A stretch of 64,000 nt of DNA from Reticulitermes lucifugus. Its lineage: Eukaryota > Arthropoda > Insecta > Blattodea > Rhinotermitidae. The notes under the pieces are model-generated. The model searched no databases. It was not told the origin of the DNA and saw only the letters and a list, made by a program, of their open reading frames with translations. The position numbers and the translations under genes were made by a program. The stretch spans positions 22,018 to 86,017 of the forward strand of contig JAKCWW010000866.1 in the NCBI GenBank assembly GCA_026260175.1. The letters run 5' to 3'. This document shows, in pieces, positions 59,390-64,000 of this stretch; the first letter of the stretch is position 1; each line of letters opens with the position of its first letter.

Positions 59390-59855
59390 ATTTTAAATTT
59401 AAGGAAACAACTAGTGCAATGCTACATTTGGAGCATACTTTTGTACGGAGCTGAAACTTGGACACTTCGGAAAGTAGATCAGAAATATTTGGAAAGTTTT
59501 GAAATGTGGTGATGGAGAAGGCTGGAGAAGATCAGTTGGACTGATAGTGTGAGAAATGAAGAAGTATTACAAAGAGTCAAGGAGGAGAGGAATATCCTAC
59601 AAACAACAAAAAGAAGAAAGGCTAACTGGATTAGTTACATCTTACATAGGAACTGCCTTCTAAAACATGTTATTGAAGGAGAAATAGAGGTAAGGATAGA
59701 AGTGAAAGAAAGACGAGAAAGAAGACGTAAGCAGCTACTGGATGACCTTAAGGAAACGAGAGAATACTGGAAAATTAAAGAGGAAGTACTAGATTGCACT
59801 CTGTGGAGAACTCGGTTGACAGACAACAGAATTAATCATTAATTAATTAATTAAT
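59390..59855 (+). mobile_element. LINE family 2, 3' end with one nonsense codon
   Basis: C-terminal end of a different non-LTR reverse transcriptase. One frame reads LRKQLVQCYIWSILLYGAET, WTLRKVDQKYLESFEMW, a TGA at 59510, WRRLEKISWTDSVRNEEVLQ, RRKANWISYILHRNCLLKHV, RRERRRKQLLDDLKETREYW and CTLWRTRL. The LLYGAETWTL motif is typical of the region after the RT catalytic domain in insect LINEs. Apart from the single TGA the frame is open for about 145 codons, so this is a fairly young, 5'-truncated copy. The element ends in an ATTA array (59831-59855), as is common for LINEs with microsatellite-like tails. Confidence 0.85.
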
Positions 59856-61164
59856 GTGGCGTATTTGAAGAAGCTGTTAGTGTCTCATGTTACATAGTGT
59901 CGAATACATAATGGAAGGTACGAATAAATTCGAAAGAATTTGAAAGGAAGCGGTCACAAATTAATCTAAGGCAACCCAGTATATGCCTCCAGGGATTCAG
60001 AAGAAGCATGAAATATCGGTCAGGGTAGTCGGGGTCCCATCCGACAACAGAATCGGTTAATTCCCGAAGAGAAGTTACGCTATACACAAGCCAACTTGCT
60101 AGGTTAGACTGTTCAGCTCGTGGGATGCACGTAATACAATAAATACGGGTTATATGCAAGAACCAAACCATCAGCCATGACTTTAATTGTGACCAGTGAA
60201 CAGGTCACATAACAGCTACCTACAGACACAGTTTGTGACCAGTCACTGCGTATACAATACCAGCCGGGTGTAACACAGAAATTGTACTCGTATACGGTGG
60301 ACATTCCCATCTTTACTACTTTCTTCGATTACACTCTTCCTTTCTTTGCTTCTCTCGTCCTTCCTCCTTCTTTATTTTTCTTTCATTCTTTTCTTCATGT
60401 TTCCACTTTGTCTTTTTCTTCTTCCTTTTGCCACTGTTTAAGGTTTTGTTCTTTATCTTTCTTCTTATGTTAGTTTTCTTCACACTTTATATACCTCCCT
60501 TTCTTTCAATTTCCTTCGTCGTCGTCTTCTTCATCTTCTTGCAATTTTAAGACTGTCGGCTTGAGACGGACACACGGCCTGGCTGAATTAACGAAGGACT
60601 AAACAGTAAGTGTTAATCTCATTACAAAACAGAGGAAGAAACAAGTGTCAACAAGTGGACCCTGCCAGGTGCATGATATCCGGACGCACGGCAGTAGGCT
60701 GCACAGATAAAACACTTGCTTCATGTGCAGGCAGGCAGTCAAGTTGTTTGAACTTTGAGGAGCTGACAGGCTGTGGCATGCCGCCAAGATGTCCCCTCCC
60801 CCCAATCCACTCTATCTCACGGTTTGCCTGTCGTCAAACGGTGAAGCATGTGCCTCAACCAACTTGTATTAACATCAAGCCCTTGGTTTTAGGGACAAAT
60901 ACCCACATTAGTACCGACTATTACCGTGGGCAAGCGTTGCACAATGCCTAATCTCTCTTACCCCTTTCAGAGCCTAGAAAGGAAGACGTCACTTAGTCTA
61001 GTGTTGCATATCTGGACTAGGCAACTGACTGGCTGAACGCTGAAGGTGGGTGGCGACGTAGAGTGAGGGAACGGAACGTCGTACTAGTTCGGATACGCTA
61101 ATACGCTAACATCCGCTTTTAATACTCAGACAGTGTAACCGCAAGACACATATGACAACTACCT
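59856..61164. other. No gene; pyrimidine-rich tract 60300-60545
   Basis: T+C-rich plus strand; open frames there are artefacts. No other feature recognised. Confidence 0.5.
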
Positions 61165-61345
61165 AATAAGCAAACTGACACTTCTGACTTGCATTCGACA
61201 GACATCCGGTTCGAATCTCTGCCGGTGAAACAGTTATCCAGATCGAGACTTTCGCAGTTCTTCTCATTCCCTCAAGGGAAATGGCGGGACAGTACCTCAA
61301 TTAAACCACGACCGTTTCCTTCCAAATCCTTTCCAATCCATCATT
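61165..61345 (+). mobile_element. tRNA-derived SINE, family D, degraded
   Basis: A B box (CCGGTTCGAATCTCTGCCGG, 61206-61225) is followed by TTCTCATTCCCTCAAGGGAA, ATGGCGGGACAGTACCTCAA, CCACGACCGTTTCCTTCC and AATCCTTTCC. I remember this block order from SINEs widespread in insects. The A box is decayed and there is no TSD. Confidence 0.6.
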
Positions 61346-61815
61346 TACCAATCATTCTGCCATTCGACGACAGTGTGAGGTACGACAGGGTCGTAAAATT
61401 AATCAAAGATAAGTATTTACGTCTCACCTTTTCCTTATCTACTCAATGTTCTTTTTCTTCTCCTCCTACAGAGACCCTGTTCAAGTATCGATTGGTTTAT
61501 TGCCTGCCATGGCGGAGGAATTTCGTGATTTCCCTCAGTAGCTTCAAGCGAATGAAAACATAATACCGTTACAAAGGCCACAACCCCTCCCTATAAACTG
61601 TTACTTGGTTACTGTTATATATAACGCGCTTGCCGACACATTTCGACATTGCTACTTTCAAGTTTCGCTTCTTCGTGGTCACACAGGAATATATTTCGTC
61701 GGGGGATATACAATAACAACTGCGCAATGGAGGTATTACAATTTTAATATTAGACATCCCCGTTGGTACGCAGATACAAAAATATATTTACTTTTATCAG
61801 TACTTTTTCTGTCAT

Positions 61816-61852
61816 GGCCTGATGATGGCACTTTGAGCTGAAACCGGTAGCC
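61816..61852 (+). repeat. Solo hammerhead-like motif (CTGATGA...GAAACCGGTA)
   Basis: CTGATGA 61819-61825, U, stem II GGC/GCT with loop ACTTTGA, GAAAC 61840-61844, then CG and GTA 61847-61849. GGC before and GCC after the core can form stem I. ACCGGT is self-complementary, as needed for a dimer-type stem III. Confidence 0.45.
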
Positions 61853-62969
61853 TAATTACGTATTATAGGTGAAGTGTTGGTTAAGACTGTACGACTGACA
61901 AAAGGAGGTAATATATTTCTGGGCACATTTTACACTGTTAGACTGTGTGTGTATTTCCCAACCACAATAAAGTAATCAGATAAAACCTGGAAGTTTCGCA
62001 TTGCCGGAATGTACATTTCTGAAGTACAAAAGCCATTACAAAATGTAGCACTGGCACTCTGAGGATAACAAGAGAGTCACTCCCTGTAAGGAATGCGCGC
62101 TAAGAGACATCGATCCATCCGAAAGTTTGTTGTAGCCAATGAAGTAGTTTCTTCGGACTACAAGGAACTCAGATGCATGCTTACTGGTGAAGTTGTGGCA
62201 GGAATTTAAAGTATTTAGCAAGTAGCAACCAGGAGACTGATAGCGGCCAAATGGACTCACGGATTTGAGTCTAAGAATTCTGGGAGTCCGTCGTAACCCT
62301 AACGAAGACCCAGACTTCATTTGTCATAAGAGTTAGAAAATGTATGGTGAGTTACATCGAGCCACATTGATCATAATCATCATGTCTCACCACCAGTATC
62401 ATAATAATCAACCCTCTCCTCCGCCAAATCTTTTCCGTCTTTATGTCCTCCTCCTTTTTTATTATCCTTTCATCTTCCTCTTTTCCTCCCATATTTCACA
62501 TTGAATGACAAAATATACACGCACATCCATCGCAGAAGGATACGTCTTCAAGGCCAAATAACTCATTTGCAGCACGAAAAGTATGATTGAAAAAAATATT
62601 CCGATTATAAAAAAAAGCAATTTGGAAATATTACTGATCCCCCAACCGCTGTTAATTAAGCTAACGCGTTGGAAAAGGCCCGACTGAACATTCTTAAATA
62701 ACGTGTAACGGTACCGCACCAGAAACACATTTTGCCCGAGTTGTCTAAAACCACTTCGTAGTTGGATCCACCTCTGACATATTTGAAAACTTAATATCAA
62801 TTCCTAAACGATACTTACGGTTCAATACTAGGTTCAACAAGAGATTTACTGTTACTTTAGGAATTTCGACGCCTTTTTTGTGTTAGAATTTCAATTATAT
62901 GGATCGACATTGACGATTCAAAATGCAGAGTGGGACCACCTTTAAGAGTATAGAGGTCCAAGACCGCTA
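61853..62969. other. No gene seen
   Basis: Open frames of 94 and 112 codons on the minus strand (62036-62320, 62462-62800) are not recognisable. Confidence 0.45.
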
Positions 62970-63080
62970 AACCCTTCACGATTAAGGCAGTATGTTCCTT
63001 CGAAACGTCTGGAACCGGTGACTCAATGACACGGCGTCCTATCCTAGAAGGACGGAGTCCTCGAGATAACAACCAAGACT
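62970..63080 (+). repeat. Relative of the hammerhead-like repeats, degenerate
   Basis: TCCTTCGAAACGTCTGGAACC followed by CGGCGTCCTATCCTAGAAGG and ACGGAGTCCTCGAG follows the layout GAAACGTC...CTGCGTAACATCCCAGAAGACC...GAAGATCTC of the 34.4-kb arm. The CUGANGA part is decayed. Confidence 0.35.
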
Positions 63081-64000
63081 CGCATGCCTACATTACTAGC
63101 TTTCCTACAGCATCCTTCGCCCTCAATAAATTAGCAAGAAAGTCAATAGCTTACACAAAATTACATAACTATCACACGCCTTACGTATGTGTATGAGTGA
63201 AGATACGAACCCCCCTCCCCTTCCTCAAAAAAGCTTAACTGAACAATTATTGACTGAAACAAAGCAATATCAGCACCTCAGAATTACTTAACAATTGAAG
63301 CATACGGTGTGGCATTCGTTTTAAGTTGTACACAGTTTAGTGGCATAAAAATACCGAAAATTTCGAGGTATGTTTTAAGGACAGTGAATCATCGTAGTAT
63401 CCACTTTAAATATCTCTGGCATGCAACAATCTCGTGAGTTCGGATGCCCTCTTGTACACACCTGGCGATCCCACCATCTGCCACCAAATATATACATCTC
63501 AGCCAACTCACGAAAAGCAAATACTCGCTCCCCTTTCGACCCACCACTCGTTTCGACGAGCTTCTGCCGGTGGCTGTTGACATATCCGAATACTCCATCA
63601 CTGGCCTCCCCCCCCAACTTCCTGCAGAAGCAGAGATGTGCGATGGCAAAAGACTCATACAACTACGACAACAATTTCAAGAGAAACAAGAAGGAATGAA
63701 CGTAGGCGCGAGATGTAACTGCGGACTCTTAAGTGCTAAAGGTAACTTAATTGTTAACGAAGGCTTCAAAAGAGTGCTCCTCCCTGACTGAAATTATGCA
63801 AAGAACACTACATGCCAGACAGAGGATTAATCACTTCGTATTCCAGATCTCCATATACAAAGAGAAATAATTAATTTTGTACCATTCTCGTAAGTTCTGA
63901 GGAAAAGTTGCGTAACAACACAACAGAAATAAACAAAAGTGAGATCAAATAGACAATGGATTGGAGTCAGTCCTTTAAAGTAGACATGCACTTATAATTT
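63081..64000. other. No gene called; open frames on both strands at 63375-63791
   Basis: The plus strand has a 115-codon frame (63444-63791; RLIQLRQQFQEKQEGMNVGA, then CNCGLL) and the minus strand two frames of about 90 codons over the same DNA. I recognise none of them. A pseudogene, repeat or exon remnant is possible, and no splice signals decide it. Confidence 0.4.

Overview
The window is AT-rich, intron- or intergenic-type DNA from a large animal genome, most likely an insect. The retroposons favour a cockroach or termite (Blattodea): the LINE C-terminus reading [11 protein letters not shown]...KMDLEEVGW...[13 protein letters not shown], its GTTA-type tail, and several tRNA-derived SINE families are of a kind I remember as abundant in blattodean assemblies. 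That lineage call rests on memory and was not searched. No complete host gene is visible, and there are no rRNA genes, convincing tRNA genes, CRISPR arrays, LTR elements or virus-like elements. Nearly all open frames are under 130 codons and look like chance.

Layout. 1-13 kb: LINE 3' ends, SINEs of two families and a 53-bp minisatellite. 13.8-17.7 kb: trinucleotide microsatellites, then a GC-rich block (15.9-16.5 kb) with the only plausible host coding exon (minus strand), a 60-bp minisatellite (16.7-16.9 kb) and a second GC-rich island (17.4-17.7 kb). 18-28 kb: a small piggyBac-like MITE, decayed tetranucleotide DNA, a 0.63-kb inverted-repeat element and a SINE holding a 149-base run of N. 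28-42 kb: diverged repeats, more SINEs, inverted-repeat elements and a strong recursive-splice-like site on the minus strand (36.26 kb). 42-57 kb: a second clear inverted-repeat element, a long decayed minisatellite split by a LINE with a perfect 20-bp target-site duplication, and a perfect 3 x 24-bp tandem repeat. 57-64 kb: one nearly intact SINE, a second LINE family and SINE remnants.

Two signals stand out. First, several unrelated repeat families carry a hammerhead-ribozyme-like core (CUGANGA, stem II, GAAAC, then a GUH cleavage triplet). In three inverted-repeat elements (23.6, 34.3 and 44.2 kb) it lies in both arms and faces outward. Stems I and II change between families but stay paired, and the stem III segment is always a short palindrome (ACAUGU, ACGU or ACCGGU), as expected if two cores work as a dimer. 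Second, on the minus strand at 36263/36264 a polypyrimidine tract, CAG and GTAAGT abut exactly as in a recursive-splicing ratchet point, with a second donor 44 nt further on. A weaker example lies at 18675/18676, also on the minus strand and upstream of the candidate exon at 16 kb. Together they suggest, but do not prove, that much of the window is long intron of one minus-strand gene.
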